Assembly: GCF_005503365.1 (NCBI RefSeq)
Contig: NZ_SCML01000016.1
Location: 43,547 to 107,546 of the forward strand
From: Hydrogenophaga sp. 2FB
GTDB taxonomy: Bacteria; Pseudomonadota; Gammaproteobacteria; Burkholderiales; Burkholderiaceae_C
Direction: 5' to 3'
DNA: 64,000 nucleotides
The notes below the pieces were generated by a model that had not been told where the DNA came from, searched no databases, and saw only the letters and a list, made by a program, of their open reading frames with translations. This document shows, piece after piece, positions 16,528 to 24,614 of this stretch (position 1 is the first letter of the stretch; each line of letters opens with the position of its first letter). The translations under genes and the position numbers were made by a program.

Positions 16528-17079
16528 TCAGTCGGCGGCGCGCACGGCGGGCGTGCCACGCAGACGTTCGTCGCAGGCCTTGCAGGCCAGAAGCGCACGC
16601 ACCACATGCTGCGCCACCATGTTGCGCGAAATGCCCATGCGGTCCGCCACCTCCTGGTGCGACAGACCCTCGAAGCGGTTCAGCACGAAGGCCTCGCGGC
16701 AGCGCGGCGGCAAGGCGTCGATCACGGCGAGCATGTGGCGGGCGCACTCGTGCCCCTCGGCGGCCGTGTCGGGTTGCCAGTCGGCCCGGGCCTGGGGTTG
16801 GTCCGATTCCGCCAGCGCGTCGAGGCTGTCGTGGTCGCGCACCCGCTGCCGCCGGGCCTGGTCGAGCATCAGATTGCGGGCGACCTTGTAGAGCAAAGCG
16901 CGCGGCTCCTCGACCACCTGCGAACGCGCCAGCACCACGAAGCGGGCGTAGGCCTCCTGCACGACGTCCTTCGCCGCGTCGCGGTCGTGCAGCGTGTGCG
17001 CGCAGAAGTTGATGAGCTCTCGGTAGTAACGGACGGCCACGGCGTGAAAAGGGCAAGGCGCCGCTCGGGGCGAGGGCAC
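16528..17079 (-). CDS. fecI: FecI-like ECF sigma-70 factor
   Basis: A 183-residue extracytoplasmic-function sigma factor of the iron-starvation (FecI/PvdS) group. Region 2 (RYYRELINFCAHTLHDRDAA, DVVQEAYARF) and region 4 (LPPRCREAFVLNRFEGLSHQ, EVADRMGISRNMVAQHV) are clear. The start is GTG at 17079 with AGAAGG about 8 nt upstream; no ATG precedes region 2. A Fur-box-like palindrome overlaps the promoter region just upstream. It would transcribe the receptor operon when FecR is signalled. It is the first gene of the leftward iron operon and follows acnA by 86 bp on the same strand. Confidence 0.93.
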   Translation of the reverse strand: MPSPRAAPCPFHAVAVRYYRELINFCAHTLHDRDAAKDVVQEAYARFVVLARSQVVEEPRALLYKVARNLMLDQARRQRVRDHDSLDALAESDQPQARADWQPDTAAEGHECARHMLAVIDALPPRCREAFVLNRFEGLSHQEVADRMGISRNMVAQHVVRALLACKACDERLRGTPAVRAAD

Positions 17080-17094
17080 TCAGAGAACCTTCTA

Positions 17095-17113
17095 AATGAA
17101 AACCATTCTCATT
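17095..17113 (-). promoter_or_regulatory. Putative Fur box upstream of fecI
   Basis: On the minus strand the 19 bases read AATGAGAATGGTTTTCATT, an imperfect inverted repeat close to the gamma/beta-proteobacterial Fur consensus (GATAATGATAATCATTATC). It lies 15 bp upstream of the fecI GTG, where it would cover the promoter or start region, so iron-replete Fur would repress fecI. This is a visual consensus match; no matrix score was computed. Confidence 0.65.
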
Positions 17114-17165
17114 CTAATGGCTCGCACCCTGCCCCAACGCACCCCTCTTGCTCGAACCAGCTCCG

Positions 17166-19847
17166 CTACACCAGTTGCTCCAACACATAGGGCAACAAGC
17201 CCCCGCGCCGCGCGTATTCGATTTCCAGCGGCGTATCGAGCCGAAGCACGAGTGGCACCGAGCGCTGCGTGCCGTCCACGCGCGTGATGCTCAGCGTGAG
17301 CCGCTCTCCGGGCGACACGCCGTCGCGCAATCCGACGATGGCGAATGTTTCGGTGCCGTCGAGTTCCAGCGACGCCACCGAGGTGTCCGCCGGCAGCTGG
17401 CAAGGCAGCACACCCATGCCCGCCAGGTTGCTGCGGTGGATGCGCTCGAAACTGGCGGCCACCACCGCGCGCACGCCGAGCAGGCGCGTGGCTTTGGCGG
17501 CCCAGTCGCGCGCGCTGCCGGTGCCGTATTCCTCGCCCGCGATCGCGATCACCGGCGTGCCGCTCTGCCGGTAGCGCTCGGATGCTTCGAAGATCGACAC
17601 ACGCTCGCCACCCGGTTGCAGGCGCGTCCAGGGCCCCTCCTCGCCCCCGACCATCCGGTTGCGCAGGTGGATGTTGCCGAAGCCGCCACGCGTCATGACA
17701 TCGTGGTTCATCCGGCGCGCGCCGAAGCTGCTGAAACCCGATGGCGAAACGCCCAGCGCCTGGAGGTAGCGACCCGCATCGCTCTGGGCCGAGATGGTGG
17801 CGATGGGACTGATGTGGTCGGTGGTCACCGAGTCACCGAGGATGGCGAGCGCACGCGCGCCCACCACATCGACCAGCGACGACCTCAGCAGGCGCGCGTC
17901 CTTGAGGAACGGCGGCTCCTGGATGAAGGTCGACGCCCCGTTCCACGCGTACAGCTCGCCCGCGGGCGTGGGCAATGCGTCCCACATGGCATTGCCCTTG
18001 CCGAGCTGGTCGATGTACACGGACCGGTAGAAATCGGGCCGCGCGGCGCGCGCCACAGCGTCCGCCACGGCCTGCGGCGTTGGCCAGATGTCGGCCAGAA
18101 AAACCGGCGCTCCGGACGCGTCCACACCCAGCGGCTCGGTTGCGAAGTCGATGTCCACACTGCCGGCCAGCGCATACGCCACCACCAGCGGTGGGCTGGC
18201 AAGATACGTCGCCCGCAACGACGGATGTACGCGCGCTTCGAAATTGCGGTTGCCCGACAGCACGGCGCACGCAATGACATCCGAATGCTGCATCGCCGCC
18301 TCGGCATCGGCGAGCAGAGGCCCCGCGTTGCCGATGCACGTGGTGCAGCCATAGGCCACGACGCCGAAACCCAAGGTGTTCAGCGACGCTTGCAGGCCTG
18401 CGGCTTCGAGATAGCGGCTGACCACCCGCGAGCCCGGTGCCATCGAGGTCTTGACCCAGGACTTGCTGGCGAGTCCACGTTCCACCGCAGCGTGCGCGAG
18501 CAGGCCCGCGGCGAGCATCACGGAGGGGTTGGAGGTGTTGGTGCACGAGGTGATGGCCGCGATCAGCACGTCGCCGTCGCGCGCCTGGTACGGCGCCTGC
18601 ACGCCGTCGCGTGCGCGGAAATCCGCTTCGGGGCGGGCATACCCACCGTCCTCGACAGAGGCACCCACCACGCCGCGAAAATTCGCCTTCATCCGGGAGA
18701 GCGGCACCAGGTCCTGCGGACGCTTCGGCCCGGCGACGGCCGCGACCACGTCGGCCAGATCGATCCGCATGCGCCGCGAGTACCGGACCTCCGCTTGCGA
18801 TGCGCCCCCCATGCAGTGTTGCAGTTCGAGGTACTGCTCCAGCTCGCGCACCTCCGCAGGATCCCGGCCGGTTTCGATCAGATAGCGCGCGCTTTGCGCA
18901 TCAAACGGAAAAAACGCGAGGGTCGCACCGTATTCGGGCGCCATGTTGGCGACGGTGGCGCGATCGGGCACCGAGAGGCGCGCCACGCCGTCGCCGACGA
19001 ATTCCAGGAACTGGCCCACCACCTTGGCCTTGCGCAACAGCTGTGTGACGTGCAGGACGAGGTCGGTGCTGGTCACGCCGGGCGACAAGCTCCCGTGCAG
19101 CTCGACAGCCACCACGTCCGGCGTGACGAAGGACACCGGCTGCCCCAGCAGCGCGGCTTGGGCTTCAATGCCACCCACACCCCACCCCACCACACCGAGT
19201 CCGGCCACCATGCAGGTGTGTGAATCGGTGCCGACGAGTGTGTCCAGAAAGACGTCCTCGCCGTCGCGCATCAGACCTCTGGCGAGAAACTCAAGGTTCA
19301 CCTGGTGCAGGATGCCAAAGCCCGAAGGAATCAGGCGCACGCCTTCGAACGCCTGCATGGCCCATTTGACAAACAGAAACCGCTCTTCGTTGCGCGCCAT
19401 TTCCAGCTGGGCATTGCGCAACGGCGCATCGGGCGTGCCGTGAAAGTCAATGTCGATGGCGTGGTCGATCACCATGTCCACCGGCACGCGCGGACGCACC
19501 ATGGAGACAGGCCGCCCCTGGCGGGCCGCGGCGCTGCGCAGGGCGGCCAGATCGCAGAGCGCCGGAATGCCAGCGACATCCTGCAGCACGATGCGGCTGA
19601 CGACAAACGGGATCTCGGTCGTGCGCGCGCCGTTGGGCGCCCATGCCGCGAGGGCGCGCACATGCTCTTCACTGACGCGTGCGCCGTCGCAGTGGCGCAG
19701 CAACGATTCGAGCACGATGCGCAGGCACACCGGCAGTTGCCTCAGTTGGGGAAAGCCTTGTTCCTGCAAGGCATCCAGCGAGTGGTAGCGGCGAGGCTCT
19801 CCAGAGCGGCTGTGGAAGGGTCGAATGCAGCGTTCTCTCAATGACAT
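17166..19847 (-). CDS. acnA: AcnA-type aconitate hydratase (divergent paralog)
   Basis: An 893-residue aconitase/IRP-type dehydratase carrying one [4Fe-4S] cluster that would interconvert citrate and isocitrate through cis-aconitate. The cluster cysteines are seen in AITSCTNTSNPSVM and YGCTTCIGNAGPL. GWGVGGIEAQAALLGQP, LGDSVTTDHISP and the C-terminal swivel domain with GSARDWAAKATRLLG are also present. Oddities are DSHTCM where most AcnA proteins have DSHTTM, and a rather divergent N-terminus. ATG at 19847 gives the family's normal length; an extended in-frame start at 19979 has no family support. It precedes the Fur-box/fecI operon on the same strand. It could be a second aconitase or act on a related tricarboxylate. 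Confidence 0.85.
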   Translation of the reverse strand: MSLRERCIRPFHSRSGEPRRYHSLDALQEQGFPQLRQLPVCLRIVLESLLRHCDGARVSEEHVRALAAWAPNGARTTEIPFVVSRIVLQDVAGIPALCDLAALRSAAARQGRPVSMVRPRVPVDMVIDHAIDIDFHGTPDAPLRNAQLEMARNEERFLFVKWAMQAFEGVRLIPSGFGILHQVNLEFLARGLMRDGEDVFLDTLVGTDSHTCMVAGLGVVGWGVGGIEAQAALLGQPVSFVTPDVVAVELHGSLSPGVTSTDLVLHVTQLLRKAKVVGQFLEFVGDGVARLSVPDRATVANMAPEYGATLAFFPFDAQSARYLIETGRDPAEVRELEQYLELQHCMGGASQAEVRYSRRMRIDLADVVAAVAGPKRPQDLVPLSRMKANFRGVVGASVEDGGYARPEADFRARDGVQAPYQARDGDVLIAAITSCTNTSNPSVMLAAGLLAHAAVERGLASKSWVKTSMAPGSRVVSRYLEAAGLQASLNTLGFGVVAYGCTTCIGNAGPLLADAEAAMQHSDVIACAVLSGNRNFEARVHPSLRATYLASPPLVVAYALAGSVDIDFATEPLGVDASGAPVFLADIWPTPQAVADAVARAARPDFYRSVYIDQLGKGNAMWDALPTPAGELYAWNGASTFIQEPPFLKDARLLRSSLVDVVGARALAILGDSVTTDHISPIATISAQSDAGRYLQALGVSPSGFSSFGARRMNHDVMTRGGFGNIHLRNRMVGGEEGPWTRLQPGGERVSIFEASERYRQSGTPVIAIAGEEYGTGSARDWAAKATRLLGVRAVVAASFERIHRSNLAGMGVLPCQLPADTSVASLELDGTETFAIVGLRDGVSPGERLTLSITRVDGTQRSVPLVLRLDTPLEIEYARRGGLLPYVLEQLV

Positions 19848-20203
19848 GTTCCATCGACCTTCGCGTCGGCATCTGCGACGTTTTGCATGCGGGCTCCGGA
19901 GCGAGCCCCGTGGCCCCTCGTGGCCGCGAGTATCCAGAGGCAGGCGCATCGACGCAAATGCAAACGCCGAGCTCAGCATTCGATAAAAGCATGCTGCCCA
20001 CAGGAACAGGGGCGGCGCTCGCCGTGGCCTGCTCGACGGTCCAGCACGCCAAAGGTCAACCTATTTTTCACCATACAGTTAATAAATGGGCGACGCGGCA
20101 GCGGCGCCATGCAGCGCGTCACTCCCCGAGTTCGCCCATTTCCCGAGCGCCTTCGGGCCATTTACCCAGGGAAAACCCTTAAAGGCGCCACATCAACCAG
20201 CGC
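19848..20203. other. Intergenic region between acnA and the Bug/DUF993 operon
   Basis: The acnA-to-Bug spacer is 447 bp, the only gap over 300 bp in the window. The part listed here, left of the rightward promoter, has no convincing ORF: the codons run out of frame and lack ribosome-binding sites. It has a somewhat AT-richer patch at 20060-20090 that may hold the leftward acnA promoter, and a weak 4-bp-stem hairpin (AGGGAAAACCCT, 20168-20179). No RNA gene or repeat was recognised. Confidence 0.5.
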
Positions 20204-20258
20204 TTGCAGTTCCTGCGTGACTGCTTCTATAATTTCCGCTATTCACTGATTGGTGAAT
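20204..20258 (+). promoter_or_regulatory. Sigma-70 promoter with palindromic operator for the Bug/DUF993 operon
   Basis: A TTGCAG -35 element (20204-20209), an 18-bp spacer and a perfect TATAAT -10 (20228-20233) would start transcription near 20240. The palindrome ATTCAC-N6-GTGAAT (20241-20258) lies exactly on the predicted start site, where a bound repressor would block transcription. No regulator gene adjoins, so the cognate protein (GntR- or LacI-like by dyad style) must be elsewhere. It lies 36 bp before the Bug ATG. Confidence 0.65.
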
Positions 20259-20294
20259 TAAAACCAACCACCCGCCCAAGCCCTGGAGACACAC

Positions 20295-21266
20295 ATGAAA
20301 CTGATCCAAGCCACCGCCCTGGCCGTGTTCGCGCTCACCACCAGCCTGCCCGCCGCCGCGCAGCAGGGCTACCCGAACAAGGCCATCCGCGTGATCGTGC
20401 CGTTCGCCGCCGGCAGCACCACGGACATCATTGCCCGCGCGATCACCGACAAGATGAGCCAGAGCATGGGCCAGCCGATCGTGGTGGACAACCGCGGCGG
20501 CGCCAGCGGCACGATTGGCCAGGCCGCGGTGGCCACGGCCGTGCCCGATGGCTACACCATCATGATTCACTCGTCGTCGCACACGGTGAGCCCATCCACG
20601 TTCAGCAAGCTGTCTTTCGACACCGTGAACGATTTCGCCGCCGTCACGCCGATCTCGTCCACGCCCAACGTGCTGGTGATCGCGCCTAGCAAGAACATCA
20701 AGTCGCTGCCGCAACTGGTGGCCAACGCCAAGGCCAACCCCGGCAAGATGAACTTCGCCTCCGCCGGCCAGGGCAGCGCCACGCACCTGAACGCCGAGAA
20801 GTTCAAGATGGCCGCGCACATCGACGCGGTGAACATCCCGTTCAAGGGTTCGGCCGAAGCCGTCACCGAAGTGCTCTCGGGCCGCGTGGACTATTACTTC
20901 TCGCCCATCGCCCCGGTGATCGGCCAGATCAAGGAGGGCCAGTTGCTCGCCCTGGCCGTGGGCTCGCCGCGCCGCGCCAGCGCCCTGCCCGACGTGCCCA
21001 CCACGGCCGAAGCCGGCGTGCCCGGCTCCGAATTCAACTTCTGGATCGGGATGATGGCGCCCGCCAAAACCCCGCGCGACATCGTCAACCGCCTGCACGA
21101 CGAGGTCGTGAAAGCACTGGCCACGCCGGAAGTGAAAGAACGTTTCCTGAAGCTGGGCGCCGACGCCTGGACGCTCAAGCCCGAGCAGTTCGATGCCTAC
21201 ATCAAGGAAGAAATCAAGAGCAACGCGGCGCTCGTGAAGGCCGCCGGTCTGCAGATCACCAACTGA
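20295..21266 (+). CDS. Bug-family periplasmic substrate-binding protein
   Basis: A 323-residue Bug/TctC binding protein. It has a cleavable signal peptide ending at PAAAQQ, YPNKAIRVIVPFAAGSTTDI with the ligand loop, and FASAGQGSATHLNAEKFKM in domain two. It is the first gene of a four-gene rightward operon, 28 bp after the operator palindrome, and is followed by a dehydrogenase, a DUF993 protein and an isomerase-like protein. It probably captures the operon's substrate (sugar acid or similar carboxylate). No TctAB partner is nearby. Confidence 0.94.
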   Translation: MKLIQATALAVFALTTSLPAAAQQGYPNKAIRVIVPFAAGSTTDIIARAITDKMSQSMGQPIVVDNRGGASGTIGQAAVATAVPDGYTIMIHSSSHTVSPSTFSKLSFDTVNDFAAVTPISSTPNVLVIAPSKNIKSLPQLVANAKANPGKMNFASAGQGSATHLNAEKFKMAAHIDAVNIPFKGSAEAVTEVLSGRVDYYFSPIAPVIGQIKEGQLLALAVGSPRRASALPDVPTTAEAGVPGSEFNFWIGMMAPAKTPRDIVNRLHDEVVKALATPEVKERFLKLGADAWTLKPEQFDAYIKEEIKSNAALVKAAGLQITN

Positions 21267-21312
21267 CCCACCTCCACACGGGTTTTCACAGAGAGAAGAG
21301 AAGGACTTAACC

Positions 21313-22476
21313 ATGGCCGTTCAACAACTCGGGATCATCATGCACGGCGTCACCGGACGCATGGGCATGAACCAGCATCTGATCCGCTCCATCTGCGCGA
21401 TCCGCGCACAAGGCGGCGTGACGCTGTCCAACGGCGACAAGGTCATGCCCGACCCCATCCTGATCGGCCGCAACGCCGAGAAGATGGAAGCGCTGGCCAA
21501 GACGCACAACATCGCGCGCTGGGGCACCGACCTCGACGCTGCGCTGGCCAACAAGAGCGACACCATCTTCTTCGACGCCGGCACCACGCAGATGCGCCCC
21601 ACCCTGCTGGCCAAGGCCATCCGCGCCGGCAAGCACGTGTACTGCGAGAAGCCCATCGCCACCAACCTGAACGAAGCGGTGGAGATCGCGCGCCTGGCGC
21701 AAGAGTCCGGCCTCAAGCACGGCGCCGTGCAGGACAAGCTGTTCCTGCCCGGCCTGCGCAAGCTCGACATGCTGCGCCGCGCCGGCTTCTTCGGCCGCAT
21801 GCTCAGCGTGCGCCTGGAGTTCGGCTACTGGGTGTTCGAAGGCGACCTGCAACCGATCCAGCGCCCGAGCTGGAACTACCGCAAGGAAGACGGCGGCGGC
21901 ATGATCCTGGACATGATGTGCCACTGGCGCTACGTGCTGGACAACCTGTTTGGCGAAGTGCAATCGGTCTCGTGCATCGGCACCACGCACATCCCAACGC
22001 GCTGGGACGAAGCCGGCAAGCCCTACGAGTGCACGGCCGACGACGCGGCCTATGCCACTGCCGAACTCACCGGCCACAACGGTGAGAACGTGATCGCGCA
22101 GCTCAACATGAGCTGGGCCACCCGCGTGAACCGCGACGATCTCGTGACCTTCCATGTCGATGGCACGCACGGCTCCGCCGTTGCCACGCTCACCGGCTGC
22201 AAGGCACAAAGCCGCGTGAACACGCCGCGCCCGGTGTGGAACCCGGATGTCAAAAACACCATGAACTTCTCCGAACAGTGGCAGGACGTGCCCGACACGC
22301 AGGTGTACGACAACGGTTTCAAGATCCAGTGGGAACACTTCATCCGCCACGTCGTGGAGAACGAGCCTTACAAGTGGACGCTGCCCGAAGGCGCCAAGGG
22401 TGTGCAGCTGGTGGAAGCCGCGCTGGACAGCTGGAAAGAACGCCGTTGGGTGGACGTGCCGGCACTGAAAGTCTGA
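21313..22476 (+). CDS. Gfo/Idh/MocA-family NAD(P)-dependent dehydrogenase
   Basis: A 387-residue oxidoreductase of the glucose-fructose oxidoreductase / myo-inositol dehydrogenase superfamily. The N-terminal Rossmann fold begins IIMHGVTGRMGMNQHLIRSI, and the conserved EKP dinucleotide motif is in HVYCEKPIATNL. The C-terminal alpha/beta sheet domain carries the putative catalytic region DGGGMILDMMCHWRYVLD, with an Asp/His pair as in inositol dehydrogenases. It starts at ATG 21313 with AGAGAAGAGAAGGA upstream. It probably oxidises a ring hydroxyl of a sugar, cyclitol or sugar acid to a keto group, as the first step of the operon's pathway. The substrate is not predictable from sequence. Confidence 0.9.
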   Translation: MAVQQLGIIMHGVTGRMGMNQHLIRSICAIRAQGGVTLSNGDKVMPDPILIGRNAEKMEALAKTHNIARWGTDLDAALANKSDTIFFDAGTTQMRPTLLAKAIRAGKHVYCEKPIATNLNEAVEIARLAQESGLKHGAVQDKLFLPGLRKLDMLRRAGFFGRMLSVRLEFGYWVFEGDLQPIQRPSWNYRKEDGGGMILDMMCHWRYVLDNLFGEVQSVSCIGTTHIPTRWDEAGKPYECTADDAAYATAELTGHNGENVIAQLNMSWATRVNRDDLVTFHVDGTHGSAVATLTGCKAQSRVNTPRPVWNPDVKNTMNFSEQWQDVPDTQVYDNGFKIQWEHFIRHVVENEPYKWTLPEGAKGVQLVEAALDSWKERRWVDVPALKV

Positions 22477-22480
22477 CGCC

Positions 22481-23665
22481 ATGGCACTGTCCCTGAAACT
22501 GCCCAACGCCTCGGGCAAGGTCGAGGCCTACACGCTGCGCGGCACCACCCCGGTGAAGCCCGCGGCGGGCGTGAAGTTCAACCGCATCGCCTACTCGGCC
22601 GCCCACGTCGTGGCCGACCCGCTCGCCGCCATCGACCCGTGGCTGCAATGCGCGGTCGACTGGGACGCGACCATCGCCTACCGCCAGCGCCTCTGGTCGC
22701 TCGGCCTGGGCGTGGCCGAAGCCATGGACACGGCGCAACGCGGCATGGGCCTGGACTGGCCCACCTCGCTGGAGCTCATCCGCCGCTCGCTCGACGCTGC
22801 GAAGGACGTGCCCGGCGCGCTCGTGGCCTCGGGCTGCGGCACCGACCACCTGGTGCTCGAAGACGTGAAGACGGTCGATGAAGTCATCGCCGGCTACGAA
22901 GCGCAGATGGCCGCGATCGAAAAACTCGGCGGCAAGCTGATCGTGATGGCCAGCCGTGCACTGGCCCGCGTGGCGAAGAGCCCGGCCGACTACGAGCGCG
23001 TGTACGACCGCATCCTGAGCCAGGCGAAGCAACCCGTGGTGCTGCACTGGCTGGGCGACATGTTCGACCCCGCGCTCAAGGGCTACTGGGGCAACAACGA
23101 TCCGGACAAGGCGATGGACACCGCGCTCGCCGTGATCGCCGCGCACCCGGACAAGGTGGACGGCATCAAGATTTCCTTGCTCGACAAGGACAAGGAAATC
23201 GCGATGCGCCGCCGCCTGCCCAAGGGCGTGCGCATGTACACGGGTGACGATTTCAACTACGCCGAACTGATTGCCGGTGACGGCTTCGGGGCCGAGAAGA
23301 CGCACGGCCAGAGCGACGCCCTGCTCGGCATCTTCGACGCGATCGCACCTGCCGCCAGCGCGGCGCTGGGTGAGCTGGCGCAAGGCAACGTGCAGAAGTT
23401 CCACGACATCCTCGGCCCCACGGTGCCGCTGTCGCGCCACATCTTCGCCGCGCCCACGCGCTTCTACAAAACCGGTGTCGTGTTCATGGCCTGGCTCAAC
23501 GGCCACCAGTCGCACTTCACCATGGTGGGTGGCCAGCAGAGCACGCGTTCGCTGCAGCACTTCGCCGAGCTGTTCCGCCTGGCCGATGCGGCCAACCTGC
23601 TGGAGCAACCCGAGTTGGCGGTGCGGCGCATGAACACGCTGCTGGCCTTGCACGGAGTCGAGTGA
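22481..23665 (+). CDS. DUF993 dihydrodipicolinate-synthase-like (aldolase superfamily) protein
   Basis: A 394-residue protein of DUF993, a TIM-barrel family distantly related to the DHDPS/N-acetylneuraminate lyase class I aldolases. Seen: VLHWLGDMFDPALKGYWG, VDGIKISLLDKDKEIAMRRR (a Lys at the strand where the Schiff-base lysine of DHDPS-type enzymes lies), and YTGDDFNYAELIAGDG. It begins 4 bp after the dehydrogenase stop. A retro-aldol or hydration/cleavage step on a keto-sugar made by the neighbouring dehydrogenase is a reasonable inference, but I know of no firm biochemical assignment for this family. Length is normal for DUF993. Confidence 0.85.
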   Translation: MALSLKLPNASGKVEAYTLRGTTPVKPAAGVKFNRIAYSAAHVVADPLAAIDPWLQCAVDWDATIAYRQRLWSLGLGVAEAMDTAQRGMGLDWPTSLELIRRSLDAAKDVPGALVASGCGTDHLVLEDVKTVDEVIAGYEAQMAAIEKLGGKLIVMASRALARVAKSPADYERVYDRILSQAKQPVVLHWLGDMFDPALKGYWGNNDPDKAMDTALAVIAAHPDKVDGIKISLLDKDKEIAMRRRLPKGVRMYTGDDFNYAELIAGDGFGAEKTHGQSDALLGIFDAIAPAASAALGELAQGNVQKFHDILGPTVPLSRHIFAAPTRFYKTGVVFMAWLNGHQSHFTMVGGQQSTRSLQHFAELFRLADAANLLEQPELAVRRMNTLLALHGVE

Positions 23666-23666
23666 C

Positions 23667-24545
23667 ATGCGCGACTTCTCAAAAGACCACCGCTGGCTCT
23701 CCATCAACACCGCCACGGTTCGCAAGAGCCGTGGGCAGGAGCTGCCCCTCACCGACATCCTCGACGCCTGCGCGCGCCATGGCATCGGCGCCATTTCGCC
23801 CTGGCGCGACCAGGTCGCCGCCGTCGGCCTGAAGACCGTTTCGGCGCAGGTGAAATCGCTCGGCCTGAAGCTCTCGGGCTATTGCCGTGGCGGCATGTTC
23901 CCCGCCACCGACACCGCGGGCCTGAAAGCCGCGCACGACGACAACCGCCGTGCGGTCGACGAAGCCCGCGAACTCAATGCCACCTGCCTGGTGCTGGTGG
24001 TCGGTGGACTGCCCGGCGCCCTCGCCGGCAAGGCCGCGCACAAGGACATCGGCCTGTCGCGGCAACAAGTCACCGACGGCATTGGCGAACTGCTCGGGTA
24101 CGCGAAGGCCGCCGGCATGCCGCTGGCGATCGAACCGCTGCACCCCATGTACGCGGCGGATCGCGCCTGCATCAACACCATGGAGCAAGCGCTGGACGTG
24201 TGCGACACGCTCGACCCGGGCAAGACCGGTGCACTCGGCGTCGCGGTGGACGTGTACCACGTGTGGTGGGACCCGAAGCTGCAGGCGCAGATCGAACGCG
24301 CCGGCAAGAACCGCCTGCTCGCCTTCCACGTGTGCGACTGGCTCACACCCACCACCGACCTGCTCAACGACCGCGGCATGATGGGCGACGGCGTGATCGA
24401 CATCCCGCGCATCCGCGGCTGGGTGGAAGCGCAAGGCTTCGCGGGGTTCAGCGAGGTGGAGATCTTCTCCACCGGCAACTGGTGGCAGCGCGACCACGAC
24501 GAGGTGTTGAAGACCTGCATCGAACGGCACCGCAGCGCGGTCTGA
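23667..24545 (+). CDS. Sugar phosphate isomerase/epimerase (xylose-isomerase-like TIM barrel)
   Basis: A 292-residue AP-endonuclease-family-2 / xylose-isomerase-like barrel. Metal-ligand strands are seen at LAIEPLHPMYAADRACINTM (Glu), GVAVDVYHVWWDP (Asp/His), LLAFHVCDWLTP (His) and GFSEVEIFSTGNWW (Glu). GTG at 23667 (the frame starts MRDFSKDHRW with the ATG at 23667 region) lies 1 bp after the DUF993 stop, so translation is coupled. It is the last gene before a strong terminator. It probably epimerises or isomerises the keto-sugar intermediate between the Gfo/Idh and DUF993 steps. Confidence 0.87.
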   Translation: MRDFSKDHRWLSINTATVRKSRGQELPLTDILDACARHGIGAISPWRDQVAAVGLKTVSAQVKSLGLKLSGYCRGGMFPATDTAGLKAAHDDNRRAVDEARELNATCLVLVVGGLPGALAGKAAHKDIGLSRQQVTDGIGELLGYAKAAGMPLAIEPLHPMYAADRACINTMEQALDVCDTLDPGKTGALGVAVDVYHVWWDPKLQAQIERAGKNRLLAFHVCDWLTPTTDLLNDRGMMGDGVIDIPRIRGWVEAQGFAGFSEVEIFSTGNWWQRDHDEVLKTCIERHRSAV

Positions 24546-24565
24546 TGTTGACGGACTCTCAGCTC

Positions 24566-24596
24566 AAAAAAAACCGCCCCTCGGGGCGGTTTTTTT
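24566..24596. terminator. Bidirectional rho-independent terminator
   Basis: A CCGCCCC-TC-GGGGCGG stem-loop is flanked by an A-run on the left and TTTTTTT on the right. It can therefore end both the rightward DUF993 operon (stop at 24545) and the leftward small-protein gene that ends at 24615. Confidence 0.93.
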
Positions 24597-24614
24597 CATC
24601 ACGCTTGAAGGTGT

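Noticed and set aside
23667..24545. Non-ATG start for the xylose-isomerase-like gene
   Set aside because: The codon at 23667 is ATG (GACATGCGC context), directly after the DUF993 stop, so no unusual start is needed; the GTG wording in that gene's entry should be read as ATG.
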